From assembly GCA_021851265.1 (NCBI GenBank), contig JAJZIG010000003.1, positions 1 to 40,331 of the forward strand: a stretch of 40,331 nucleotides of DNA, in the 5' to 3' direction. How positions within the stretch are numbered: the stretch's first letter is position 1; each line of letters starts with the position of its first letter. The position numbers and the translations under genes were made by a program. The notes below the pieces were generated by a model. The model worked only from the letters and a program-made list of their open reading frames with translations, was not told where the DNA came from and ran no database searches. Origin of the DNA: an archaeon (GTDB lineage Archaea; Thermoproteota; Nitrososphaeria; Nitrososphaerales; Gagatemarchaeaceae). Shown here in pieces: positions 15,925-24,404 of this stretch.

Positions 15925-16193
15925 GTTCGAAGGCATGACAATGGCGATAATTTCCAATCACCTCAGGCTCCTCGAGCGGCCCATCAAGACATCGAACGCG
16001 GGCCGAGGGGAGGCGAAGTGACCTTAAGTCATCGAGGCGCTTGACAGTTGGTACTGTTTCGTGAATGTGTTCCCCGTCGAAGACAGGCTTGTTTCGCGCA
16101 GATGATCCCGACGTGCTACGACTACTCCCAAGCGGTATGCACTAGGGACGCTCTTTCCCGACGAGGCTCTCATCACAAAGTCGAGGGTCGGAA
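15925..16193. other. Gap before PolB, no clear gene
   Basis: Contains a 28-codon frame (ATG at 15936 to the TGA ending at 16021, MTMAIISNHLRLLERP...) that could be a leader peptide or chance. On the minus strand a frame from inside polB runs to about 16024 with some protein-like character, but no start of its own. No good box A is seen directly before the PolB GTG. Confidence 0.35.
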
Positions 16194-18449
16194 GTGACGC
16201 GCGGTTGGATATTCGACCTCTATCCAGGCGGCCCCGGCGAAATGGTCGTCTGGCTGAAGACTGAGAACGGCGAGGCAGTGAGGCTGACAGACCGCTGGTC
16301 TCCATCACTGTTCGTAGGGTCGAACTCCGCGTCAGATTTCGCCGTTCCAGTCCACACACTCCGTGACGAGTTCTTGTGGACCAGGGTGGTCAGGAAGCGC
16401 GAAACGGTGACCAATTACGGGTGGTCCGACGTGCTCGAAGCGAAGCTCACCGACGCCAGGAACGCCCAGCGGGTGGCCGAGCGGATAGAACGGTTGGGTC
16501 CTTTCGGGACGTTCAGAATCTACAACGTCGACGTCCCTCCGGACCAAGGTTACCTCTACGAGAATGATCTTTTCCCCCTCGCATTCTGCAATGTAATGAG
16601 CGATGGGGGGCGGCTCCGCTGGACCATCGAAGACGACGTCTGGGCCTACGACTATGCCATCCCAACGTTAAGGACAGCCAGACTCGACGTGCAGGTGGCG
16701 AAGAAGGGGAGGCTGCCGAAGCCCACGGATCAGATAGAATCGTTCACGCTAGAGTACGACGGCGAGTCTGTGGCCATCGTCGGCCAGAGCGAAACAGACA
16801 AGCTGTTCAGGCTGGCAGAGGTTGTCCACGAGGCTGACCCGGATGTCATCCTGACCAACGACGGGGACACCTTCCTCTTCCCCTACCTCATCAGGCGCAC
16901 CGAGGCCAACAGCGTCAGGCTGTCTCTCGACAGGGACGGCGCCCCCCTGACGCTCCCGTCGAAGCCAGGCACTTCCTATTTCAGCTATGGACAGGTACGC
17001 TACAAGCCCACCGCGACGAAACTCCGCGGCCGCGTGCACATTGATGTCGACGCCTCATTCACCTACTCTGAAGGAGGATTCGACGCACTCTTCGAGCTGA
17101 GCAGGGTCTGCCGCATGCCTCTCCACACATCCAGCAGGGCCAGCATAGGCAAAGCCCTGTCCAGCCTCCAGTTCTATCACGCGCTCAAGGCGGACCTTCT
17201 GGTTCCATGGAAGCCTACCCTGGCGGAGCGCTTCAAGGACAGGAATGAACTGATGACGGCCGACCGAGGAGGCCTCATCTTCGAGCAGAGGGTCGGGGCA
17301 TATGAGGGGGTCGGGGAGCTGGACTTCTCTGCCCTCTACCCGAACATCATGTACAGGAAGAACATCTCTGCCGAGACCGTCAGGTGCTCCTGCTGCCCCG
17401 ACTCCGATAACCGCGTGCCTGAGCTTGGGTGGAATACATGCAGGCAAGAGGGTTTGGTCCCCCGCTCCATCAGGATCATAGTTGAGAAGAGGCTCCACTA
17501 CAAGGAGATTAAAGAGAAGGTGGTCGACGACTCGCTCCGAGACCACTACGACGCCAGGCAGGCGGCCCTCAAATGGCTGGGGGTGACGACGTTCGGATAC
17601 CTGGGTTTCAACAACGCGAAGTTTGGCCGCATCGACGCCCACATCGCAGTTTGCGCCTGGGACCGGAAGGTCATAACCGACGCCGCCAGGGTGGCCGAAG
17701 CCAGCGGCTTCGTGGTCGTGCATGGCATCGTGGATTCTCTCTGGCTCTGGAAAGAGGGGGCGGAGAAGGGCGACTATCTCGGACTCAAGGCAAAACTGGA
17801 AGCAAAGACTGGGTTCGCCATGTCATTCGAAGGCATCTACAAGTGGGTGGCCTTCCTACCATCGAAGTCGGAGCCGGGGCTACCGGCACTCAATCGATAC
17901 TTCGGAGCCTTCGAAGATGGCCGCTTGAAGGTGAGGGGGATTGAAGCGCGCCGCCATGATACGCCGCCGGCTTTCGTGGTATGTCAGAAAGCCATCCTGG
18001 ACATCCTGGCCGAAGCAGGTACTGTAGCGGAGGCGAAAGCCAGGGTCCCAGAGTGTATCGAGGTCTTCCTCAGATACGCGGGGGCGCTCGAGCGGCACGA
18101 AATCCCTGCCTCCGAACTGACCTTTTCGACGAACCTCTCGAAGGCGCCAGAAGAGTACGCCACCGCGACAGTGCAGCACGCCGCAGTAAAGCAACTGGTG
18201 GACGAAGGGGCCGATTTGCACGCTGGTGAAAGGATACACTATGTTATCATGGACTACCTGGGTAGAGGCTCGAAACGGGTGACGCCGCTCGACATGATTG
18301 AGAACCAAAGCCGTTACGACTCGGACCGCTACGTCAGGCTACTGGCTGAGACATGCTCCTCTGTTCTCGAGCCCTTCGACCCAGGATGCGCCGCGGAGGG
18401 CCTGATGGCGCGCTACGAAGCGCGGAGGAGCAGGGCTCTCACCAGCTGA
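16194..18449 (+). CDS. polB: Divergent family B DNA polymerase
   Basis: DNA-dependent DNA polymerase of family B, 751 residues. The N-terminal region and exonuclease domain cover about 1-330 and the polymerase domain about 350-690. Motif A is intact (ELDFSALYPNIM, Asp377). Motif B reads QAALKWLGVTTFGYLG (Lys460), with VTT where NS-x is usual. Motif C reads HGIVDSLWL: Asp514 remains, but the first Asp of DTD is Val or Ile. In the exonuclease domain, motif I (normally DIE) reads LDVQV: Asp165 is kept but the Glu is Gln167. Exo II has TNDGDTFLFPYL (Asp225). A Cys cluster (C398, C400, C401, C416) follows motif A. The protein is shorter than most replicative PolBs and probably has weak or no proofreading. 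The GTG start at 16194 precedes the family-like GWIFDLYP. Confidence 0.92.
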   Translation: MTRGWIFDLYPGGPGEMVVWLKTENGEAVRLTDRWSPSLFVGSNSASDFAVPVHTLRDEFLWTRVVRKRETVTNYGWSDVLEAKLTDARNAQRVAERIERLGPFGTFRIYNVDVPPDQGYLYENDLFPLAFCNVMSDGGRLRWTIEDDVWAYDYAIPTLRTARLDVQVAKKGRLPKPTDQIESFTLEYDGESVAIVGQSETDKLFRLAEVVHEADPDVILTNDGDTFLFPYLIRRTEANSVRLSLDRDGAPLTLPSKPGTSYFSYGQVRYKPTATKLRGRVHIDVDASFTYSEGGFDALFELSRVCRMPLHTSSRASIGKALSSLQFYHALKADLLVPWKPTLAERFKDRNELMTADRGGLIFEQRVGAYEGVGELDFSALYPNIMYRKNISAETVRCSCCPDSDNRVPELGWNTCRQEGLVPRSIRIIVEKRLHYKEIKEKVVDDSLRDHYDARQAALKWLGVTTFGYLGFNNAKFGRIDAHIAVCAWDRKVITDAARVAEASGFVVVHGIVDSLWLWKEGAEKGDYLGLKAKLEAKTGFAMSFEGIYKWVAFLPSKSEPGLPALNRYFGAFEDGRLKVRGIEARRHDTPPAFVVCQKAILDILAEAGTVAEAKARVPECIEVFLRYAGALERHEIPASELTFSTNLSKAPEEYATATVQHAAVKQLVDEGADLHAGERIHYVIMDYLGRGSKRVTPLDMIENQSRYDSDRYVRLLAETCSSVLEPFDPGCAAEGLMARYEARRSRALTS

Positions 18450-18537
18450 CCGCTCTGAGGGGCCTTATCCTGATGATGGGACACTCCCCTTCACTCCAAG
18501 GGTCTGTCCTATAGCGCTCGAACCGGCCGAAGAGAAT

Positions 18538-18825
18538 CTACAGCAGGCGAAGATACTCCTTTCCTCTCTCAAGAATATCACACTCTCCTTCTATCATGAC
18601 TGCACTGTTCGGACGATAATCGTCCACGACGAGCGCCACCCTTTTGTTCTCCTTCAGGTTCCTCAGCTTCTTAGTTCCGTAGTCGGTGACCATCACCACA
18701 TCCTCTCCGTCGAGAGCGTAAATCAGGGGGACGACACGAGGAACAGCGTCCTTTGAAGCGGTGGCCAGCCTGCACGCTTCGTGGGTGCTTAGGAAGTTCA
18801 ACTGCTCAGGAGTCAGCGCCCCCAC
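18538..18825 (-). CDS. PPOX-family (split-barrel) oxidoreductase, interrupted by amber codon
   Basis: Pyridoxamine 5'-phosphate oxidase-related flavin or F420 protein. EQLNFLSTHEACRLATASKD, then VPLIYALDGEDVVMVTDYG, KKLRNLKENKRVALVVDDY and AVMIEGECDIL follow the family in order. The frame stops at a TAG (18538-18540) after 95 residues, short for the family. Reading through it in the same frame gives ILFGRFERYRTDPW, then EGECPIIRIRPLRAVSW and a TGA at 18439. This is exactly the usual C-terminus, for a total of about 128 residues. So the gene has an in-frame amber codon: a nonsense mutation, a sequence error or read-through. The GTG start at 18825 is divergent from the Nudix gene. Confidence 0.85.
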   Translation of the reverse strand: MGALTPEQLNFLSTHEACRLATASKDAVPRVVPLIYALDGEDVVMVTDYGTKKLRNLKENKRVALVVDDYRPNSAVMIEGECDILERGKEYLRLL

Positions 18826-18891
18826 GATACCAAGTCGCGGATAGAGCTACAATAACATTTACCAACGGTCGCCCCTGACTATGTTTCGTTA

Positions 18892-19362
18892 ATGACAATC
18901 GACGCGACAGTCTGCCACATAATCAAGGGCCACAGACTGCTGCTGAAGAAGGCCACCAGAGGGATAAGTGCCGGCAAATGGAACGGACCTGGAGGGAAGA
19001 TAGAGCCTGGAGAGACGGTCGCGCAGAGCGTGGTCAGGGAGGTAAAGGAAGAGACCTCGCTGTCGGTAGCCGACCCTCTATACCACGGAAAGCTAGAGTT
19101 CTACATGAACGGAGGCCGGAGCCTGGACTTTTTGGTGCACGTATTCTCAGCCAAACGGTTCTCTGGGAGGCCGCGCTCGAGTGAAGAAGGAATAGTAAAG
19201 TGGTTCGACATCCAGAAGATACCGTACTCCAAGATGTGGGATGACGACAGGTACTGGCTCCCGCTTCTACTGAACGGCATAAACTTCGACGCCCGTTTCA
19301 CATACGACCGTAAGAACCATTACGTCGTCGATTATGACATCAGGTCTCGGGCAGGGCTTTAA
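18892..19362 (+). CDS. Nudix hydrolase, MutT/MTH1-like
   Basis: Hydrolyses nucleoside diphosphate-X bonds, most likely oxidised or other damaged dNTPs, keeping 8-oxo-dGTP out of DNA. The Nudix box is complete: GGKIEPGETVAQ followed by SVVREVKEETSL (GX5EX7REUXEEXGU, with Ser in place of the final Gly). The preceding GKWNGPGGK and the C-terminal MWDDDRYWLPLLLNG are like human MTH1, which has matching W-D-D and WLPLLL features. Its 156 residues equal the MTH1 length. ATG 18892 is used; a weak box (ATTTACC) lies about 30 bases upstream. Position beside PolB and PolD fits nucleotide-pool cleaning. Confidence 0.92.
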   Translation: MTIDATVCHIIKGHRLLLKKATRGISAGKWNGPGGKIEPGETVAQSVVREVKEETSLSVADPLYHGKLEFYMNGGRSLDFLVHVFSAKRFSGRPRSSEEGIVKWFDIQKIPYSKMWDDDRYWLPLLLNGINFDARFTYDRKNHYVVDYDIRSRAGL

Positions 19363-19374
19363 CCAGATACAGTT

Positions 19375-19390
19375 CCGTGGGCGCCCACGG
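19375..19390. repeat. Perfect 16-base palindrome after Nudix gene
   Basis: CCGTGGGCGCCCACGG is its own reverse complement and starts 13 bases after the Nudix stop. It could form a short stem or bind a dimeric protein. The rest of 19363-19530 holds no gene that I can support. Confidence 0.6.
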
Positions 19391-19530
19391 CCGGACCGAT
19401 GAATGCGAGTCACCCTGAAGATTTTGGACGCTGTAGGCATCAGCATCGAAGCCTATACAAAGAGGCTCGAGGGGCCTACAAACCCGCGCCCTATGCAATG
19501 CAGGGGGAAACCATATGGTCACACATAGTG

Positions 19531-19536
19531 CTTAAG
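19531..19536 (+). promoter_or_regulatory. Box A for PolD large subunit
   Basis: GCTTAAGACC is centred 28 bases before ATG 19562, indicating a leaderless mRNA. Confidence 0.65.
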
Positions 19537-19561
19537 ACCAACCTAGACCCCGCGCCTTTGA

Positions 19562-22500
19562 ATGTCGTTTTCTGCCGATTTCGCCTGGCAACGTGTGAAG
19601 ACCCTGGCTCCTTTCCCAAGCCGCCTCGAGCCCTACTACCGCGACATATTGTCTCAGTACGAGGCCGCCCACATTCTAGCTTCCACGGCAAGGATGAAAG
19701 GATACGACCCTACCAGCATCGTCGAGAGCAAGACGGTATTCGATCTGGCTGACAGGGTAAACCAAATGCTCCGGCTGGACCAGTTCGAAGGACTGGTCGA
19801 CAGGCTCAGGGAGCTCCTTCACAGCACCTCGAAAGAGCGTGCAGCACTGACGATTTCTCAGGAGATTGCTCTGGGCAAATTCGGAGCGCTCGAGAGGCAC
19901 GAAGCCCTGAGCTACGGGGTCAGAGCAGGGCTCGCTGTCATGACAGACGGAGTCACCGTGGCTCCACTAGAAGGGATATCTGGCGTCACGATAAAACAGA
20001 ACGACGACAACACCGATTATGTGTCTGTCTCTTACGCAGGGCCAATGCGCTCGGCGGGGGGGACAGAGGCGGCGTTCTCTCTGGTGATAGCGGACGTGAC
20101 AGCCAAGAAGCTGGGTCTGAGCAATTACAGGGCCCGCCAGGAGGAGATCGACCGCTTCGCGGAGGAGCTGAGGATCTACGAGCGCGACGTGACCAACTTC
20201 CAGTACAAGGTGACTGACGACGACATCCGCCGAGCGATATCGAATCTCCCAGTCGAGATCGATGGAATTGAGACAGATCCCATCGAAGTGGTAGTCCACA
20301 GGAACCTCAAGCGGGTGGCCACAGACAGACTCAGGGGGGGCGCCCTTAGAGTCCTCAACGACGGTGTGATAGGCAGGGCCCACAAACTATCGAAGAAACT
20401 CGCCAGCTTGAACATATCCGGGTGGGACTTCCTCGCTCAGCTGAAAGGAGGGACCCAGCAGACGACGAACGAGACTGAAAAGGCCGGCGCCCACTTTGAA
20501 GAGGTCATTTCGGGGAGGGCAGTGCTTTCAATGCCGAGGAGCAAGGGAGGCTTCAGGCTCCGCTATGGACGGTCGATAAACACTGGCCTCTCAACCATCG
20601 GGATACACCCGGCGGTCGCAACACTCCTCGATTTCCCGGTAGTAGCCGGGACCCAGGTGAAGGTGGACATGCCGGGAAAGGCGGCCACCATCGCTTTCGT
20701 CGACTCCATCGAAGGGCCCACAATCTCAACGAAGGACGGCAGAGTCCTGAGGGTATCGACTGTGTCGCAGGCGGAAGAGGTGCGCGACGCCATGTCGAAG
20801 ATAATCGACTTGGGAGACGTCTTGATAACCTATGGCGACTTTTTGGAAAGTAACAAAGCACTACAGCCATCGCCATATGTCTCCGAGTGGTGGGCACAGG
20901 ACCTCGGGCGCTTGATGGCTGGGGTTCCAGGTGCCATGGAGGCGCTGGCCTCGGCAGGGGTAGGCGGCGACAGGGCACGAGAGCTGGCCTCCTCTCCGAC
21001 CACCGCCCCGACAGCTGCAGAGGCTATAGCAATCTCACATGCAATCGGCATCCCACTGCACCCATCGCATACCCCACGCTTCGACAGGGTGGGGTCTGCC
21101 GACCTAGTCGAGCTACGGCAGAGCGCGCGACTCGAAGGGAGGGAAGTGGTCATCGGTGCCGCCGTCCCACGCGTCCGCTGGATACTGAATACCTGCCTCA
21201 TTGAACACCGGACCGAGGGTGATGTGGCAATCGTCGGCGGCGAGTCCGCAGTCATCCTCCGCGCTCTTCTGCGTCTCGATGAGCCGGGGTCCGTAGTCTC
21301 TCCCGACGCGCCTGACTACATCAGGAGTCTCTCGGGGATTCAACTGGGACGGCAGAGCACCACCACCATTGGCGTCAGGGTAGGGAGGCCAGAGAAGGCA
21401 ATGGTGAGGAGGATGAAACCTCCTGTCCACGTGTTGTTCCCCGTAGGCTACGGAGGTGGAGCGATGAGGGACGTCTTCTCAGCCGCCAGGGCGGGGAGAG
21501 CTGAGATAGAGGTCATCAACCTATACTGCAATAGGTGCAACCAGAGGCGGCTCACTCCAAAATGCGAGGTCTGCGGCGAGGATACGGCGCCATTCATGGC
21601 TTGCCCCCGGTGCGGCGCTACAACCCACGACACTGTATGCCCCAACTGCAAAGCGAAGACCCTTCCATACTCCAAGATGGACTTCGACTTCAAGTCGCGG
21701 TTGGAGGCGATAAGAGCGAAGATCCCGCACTCTTCATCCAAACCAGTGAAGGGCGTGAGGGGCCTGACGAGCGTCTCCAAGGTCCCTGAAGCCATAGAAA
21801 AGGGGATCATCAGGAGTAGGCATAACACCTTCGTCTACAAGGATGGTACGCTGAGGATCGACGCCACCAACGAGCCTCTGACTCACTTCAGGCCGCGTGA
21901 TGTAAAAGGCGATCTCCAAACCTTGGTTCGCCTCGGCTACACTCACGACCACAAGGGAGTTCCCCTCAAATCCGACGACCAAGTGCTGGAGCTCAAACCC
22001 CAGGACATCATAGTCCCCGCGGACATCAGCAGTGATTTGGTCAAGATGGCCCAATGCATCGACGACGAGCTTCAGAACCTCTACGGCCTAGAGCCGTTCT
22101 ACAACGTAGCAGGGCCTGACGACCTGCTGGGCAAGCTGGTGATAGGGCTCGCGCCCCACACCTCAGTGGGGGTAGCTGGACGGATAGTGGGATTCTCAGC
22201 GACAGAGGTCTGCCTTGCAAATCCCTATTGGCACTCGGCGAAGAGGCGGGACTGCGACGGCGACGGAGACTCCATACTCATGCTGGTCGACGCACTGCTG
22301 AACTTCTCACTACAGTACGTCCCGGCGCAGATAGGCGGCTACATGGACACCCCGCTCCTGATACAACCAGTGATCCTGCCGGCGGAGGTCGACGAGCAGG
22401 CGCACAACTTCGACGTGGCGGAGACCTACCCGCTTGAATTCTATGAGAAGACCCTTACCACCCCGCCTGCGGCATCCGTGGCCTCGTTGATTGAGCACAT

Positions 22501-23026
22501 CGGATCCCGCCTGGAAAGCGAAACCCAGTTCTATGGCTATGGATTCACACATCCGACAAGCGCCATCACGATAAAGCGTTCCAGAGCATCATACTCGACA
22601 TTGAGAACACTCAACGAGAAGATTGCGAAGCAGATTGAAGTGGCATCCCTGGTAGAAGCGGTGTCTACCCGTGACGTGGTCGAATCCATCATCAAAACAC
22701 ATCTTATCAGGGACATCATGGGAAACGCGAAAAAGTACGCAACCCAGGCGTTCAAATGCAAGGGCTGCGGCCTAACGCTCCGGCGACCTCCGCTCTCGTC
22801 CAAATGCCCCAGTTGCGGCGGCGAAATCAGGGGGACCTTGACCAGAGCTTCTGTGGAGAAGTATCTTCAGATTGCCCAGCGCCTCGCCCGAGAGTACGAC
22901 GTCGATTCGTACCTGAGGAACAGGCTTGATATGCTTCAGAGAGAGTTGGACCAGCTCTTCCAGGGACCGAGGAAGGCCGACCAGCTGGAGCTGACAGATT
23001 TCTTGAAGCCTGCACTAATCGAATGA
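19562..23026 (+). CDS. polC: DNA polymerase D large (catalytic) subunit DP2
   Basis: Catalytic subunit of the archaeal family D replicative polymerase, acting with the small exonuclease subunit DP1, which is not in this window. The 1154 residues match intein-free DP2. Visible are the N-terminal ISVGIT-like region (SYAGPMRSAGGTEAAFSLVI), zinc modules CNRCNQRRLTPKCEVCGE and CPRCGATTHDTVCPNC, the catalytic Asp-rich loop AKRRDCDGDGDSIL near residue 900, and a C-terminal zinc module CKGCGL...CPSCGG, which usually binds DP1 or PCNA. No intein interrupts the catalytic loop. The ATG was chosen by promoter spacing. The end overlaps the convergent SHMT gene by 12 bases. Confidence 0.97.
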   Translation: MSFSADFAWQRVKTLAPFPSRLEPYYRDILSQYEAAHILASTARMKGYDPTSIVESKTVFDLADRVNQMLRLDQFEGLVDRLRELLHSTSKERAALTISQEIALGKFGALERHEALSYGVRAGLAVMTDGVTVAPLEGISGVTIKQNDDNTDYVSVSYAGPMRSAGGTEAAFSLVIADVTAKKLGLSNYRARQEEIDRFAEELRIYERDVTNFQYKVTDDDIRRAISNLPVEIDGIETDPIEVVVHRNLKRVATDRLRGGALRVLNDGVIGRAHKLSKKLASLNISGWDFLAQLKGGTQQTTNETEKAGAHFEEVISGRAVLSMPRSKGGFRLRYGRSINTGLSTIGIHPAVATLLDFPVVAGTQVKVDMPGKAATIAFVDSIEGPTISTKDGRVLRVSTVSQAEEVRDAMSKIIDLGDVLITYGDFLESNKALQPSPYVSEWWAQDLGRLMAGVPGAMEALASAGVGGDRARELASSPTTAPTAAEAIAISHAIGIPLHPSHTPRFDRVGSADLVELRQSARLEGREVVIGAAVPRVRWILNTCLIEHRTEGDVAIVGGESAVILRALLRLDEPGSVVSPDAPDYIRSLSGIQLGRQSTTTIGVRVGRPEKAMVRRMKPPVHVLFPVGYGGGAMRDVFSAARAGRAEIEVINLYCNRCNQRRLTPKCEVCGEDTAPFMACPRCGATTHDTVCPNCKAKTLPYSKMDFDFKSRLEAIRAKIPHSSSKPVKGVRGLTSVSKVPEAIEKGIIRSRHNTFVYKDGTLRIDATNEPLTHFRPRDVKGDLQTLVRLGYTHDHKGVPLKSDDQVLELKPQDIIVPADISSDLVKMAQCIDDELQNLYGLEPFYNVAGPDDLLGKLVIGLAPHTSVGVAGRIVGFSATEVCLANPYWHSAKRRDCDGDGDSILMLVDALLNFSLQYVPAQIGGYMDTPLLIQPVILPAEVDEQAHNFDVAETYPLEFYEKTLTTPPAASVASLIEHIGSRLESETQFYGYGFTHPTSAITIKRSRASYSTLRTLNEKIAKQIEVASLVEAVSTRDVVESIIKTHLIRDIMGNAKKYATQAFKCKGCGLTLRRPPLSSKCPSCGGEIRGTLTRASVEKYLQIAQRLAREYDVDSYLRNRLDMLQRELDQLFQGPRKADQLELTDFLKPALIE

Positions 23027-24304
23027 ATAGGCGGGCGTGTCTCTGAACGAATACTTCACCTTCTGGAAGCCTTTCCTGAGCTCTTTGATTTTGGCCACAA
23101 CTTCAAGATTCTTCGCACCGCCGAGACCCAGGTGCACTAGCTCGGCCACCTCGTTCATCTCAGATTTGCCCATCCCTAGGCGTGTCAGCTCTGACACGCC
23201 TAGCCTTATCCCGCCTGGATTCGTGTAGTGCCTTCCTGCCTGAAGGTCTCCTGGTATAGGCTCCCTGTTGCAGATGATGTTCTGGTCTTCCAGCAGCTTC
23301 TCAGCCACCCCACCATCGGCATATCTGGTCACGTCAAGAACGACCTGGTGGGACATGGTGTAGCCGTTCTTCTCTCCAAGGACGCGTTCGCCCAACTCGG
23401 CGAGTCTCCCAGCGAGTGTCTGAGCGTTGACTACTACATCCTTCGCATAACTGCGTCCGAATTGGAGGAACTCGGCGAAGACCATCGCCTTGGCAGCTAC
23501 GTTATGGAGATGATGGTTGCTCGCAGTACCAGGGAAGACAGCCTTCTTGAGAGGCTCTGCGAACTCAGCCGAAGACGCAATCGCGCCTCCCTGCGGCCCG
23601 AAGAGCACCTTGTGGGTGCTCATGGTCATGATCTGGGCGCCCTCTCTGAGCGGATCCTGGAACTGTCCGCCTGCAATCAGCCCGGCGACATGGGCCGCAT
23701 CATAGCACACGACCCCCCCTTTGTCATGTATGGCTTGTGTCAGCTCCTTGACAGGGTGGGGGAAGAGGAACAGGCTGCAGCCGAACATCGCCAGCTTGAG
23801 AGAAGGTAGAGCATCAATCCTCTTCTTCGTCTCATCGATATCGATGTTCATCGAATCTTTGTCGAACGCGAAGTATGACACATCGAGGGAGTGCACTAGC
23901 CCCGCCGTCCCTCCGAAATCCTTCTTCCCATGGGAGATGTGCCCCCCATTGGGGATTGAGAGTGCCATCATCATGTCCCCTGGTCCACTGACGGCCGAGT
24001 AGACCGCTAGGTTTGCATTGACTCCCGAGACAGGTCTGACGTCGAAATGGTCAGCCCTGAACAGCTTCTTCCCCAGCGCGATTGCCTGCAGTTCTATCTG
24101 GTCTATGTATCTGCATCCAGCATAGACCCTCTCACCAGGCCACCCCTCAGCGTACCTATGGCCAAGGTCTGACGAAAGGACCCTCCGAACCGGCTCGGAC
24201 GCGAGGTTCTCGCTGGCTATCATCGGAAGGCTCTCTGAGAACCACTTCTCATGTGAGCGGATCCCGCTGATTACAGCCTCGAATTCCGATTCGTAGGAGG
24301 GCAT
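23015..24304 (-). CDS. glyA: Serine hydroxymethyltransferase
   Basis: PLP enzyme interconverting serine and glycine with a pterin C1 carrier; it supplies glycine and C1 units for thymidylate and purines. Family features are ESLPMIASENLASEPVRRVL, HRYAEGWPGERVYAGCRYID, YDAAHVAGLIAGG and the PLP lysine in MSTHKVLFGPQGG. The 429 residues and C-terminus match archaeal SHMT. The ATG at 24304 is 27 bases after a TATA-like box and also has GGGAGGAC upstream. It overlaps the polD end by 12 bases. Confidence 0.96.
   Translation of the reverse strand: MPSYESEFEAVISGIRSHEKWFSESLPMIASENLASEPVRRVLSSDLGHRYAEGWPGERVYAGCRYIDQIELQAIALGKKLFRADHFDVRPVSGVNANLAVYSAVSGPGDMMMALSIPNGGHISHGKKDFGGTAGLVHSLDVSYFAFDKDSMNIDIDETKKRIDALPSLKLAMFGCSLFLFPHPVKELTQAIHDKGGVVCYDAAHVAGLIAGGQFQDPLREGAQIMTMSTHKVLFGPQGGAIASSAEFAEPLKKAVFPGTASNHHLHNVAAKAMVFAEFLQFGRSYAKDVVVNAQTLAGRLAELGERVLGEKNGYTMSHQVVLDVTRYADGGVAEKLLEDQNIICNREPIPGDLQAGRHYTNPGGIRLGVSELTRLGMGKSEMNEVAELVHLGLGGAKNLEVVAKIKELRKGFQKVKYSFRDTPAYSFD
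23176..23203. repeat. 13-base inverted repeat inside glyA
   Basis: CTAGGCGTGTCAG and its reverse complement are separated by two bases. It lies in the coding region for RLGVSELTRLGM, so the protein sequence is itself near-symmetric (RLG-VSELT-RLG). It may be chance or an RNA hairpin. Confidence 0.6.
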
Positions 24305-24326
24305 GTAGCCCGGCGTCCTCCCACGT

Positions 24327-24336
24327 TAATTATACA
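24327..24336 (-). promoter_or_regulatory. TATA box for glyA
   Basis: GTATAATTAA on the minus strand, centred about 27 bases before ATG 24304. Confidence 0.6.
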
Positions 24337-24371
24337 TTTGGCGAAAGGGTGGTCGACGCAAGGCCCGCCGG

Positions 24372-24378
24372 TTTATAG
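24372..24378 (+). promoter_or_regulatory. TATA box for ABC transporter operon
   Basis: GTTTATAG is centred 30 bases before ATG 24405 and is divergent from the glyA promoter, with about 40 bases between the two boxes. Confidence 0.65.
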
Positions 24379-24404
24379 CGAGATGCCGCAAGGGTGAGCA
24401 AGCG

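Noticed and set aside
17055-17723. Minus-strand frame of 222 codons
   Set aside because: Antisense to the polymerase domain of PolB; composition is that of a shadow frame.
18538-18540. Pyrrolysine codon
   Set aside because: TAG serves as the ordinary stop of many genes in the window and no pyl genes are visible; nonsense change or error is simpler.
16194-23026. Inteins in PolB or PolD
   Set aside because: Both proteins run through their catalytic motifs without intein-like blocks and have intein-free lengths.
23228-23809. Plus-strand frame of 193 codons
   Set aside because: Entirely antisense to SHMT, whose motifs are unmistakable.
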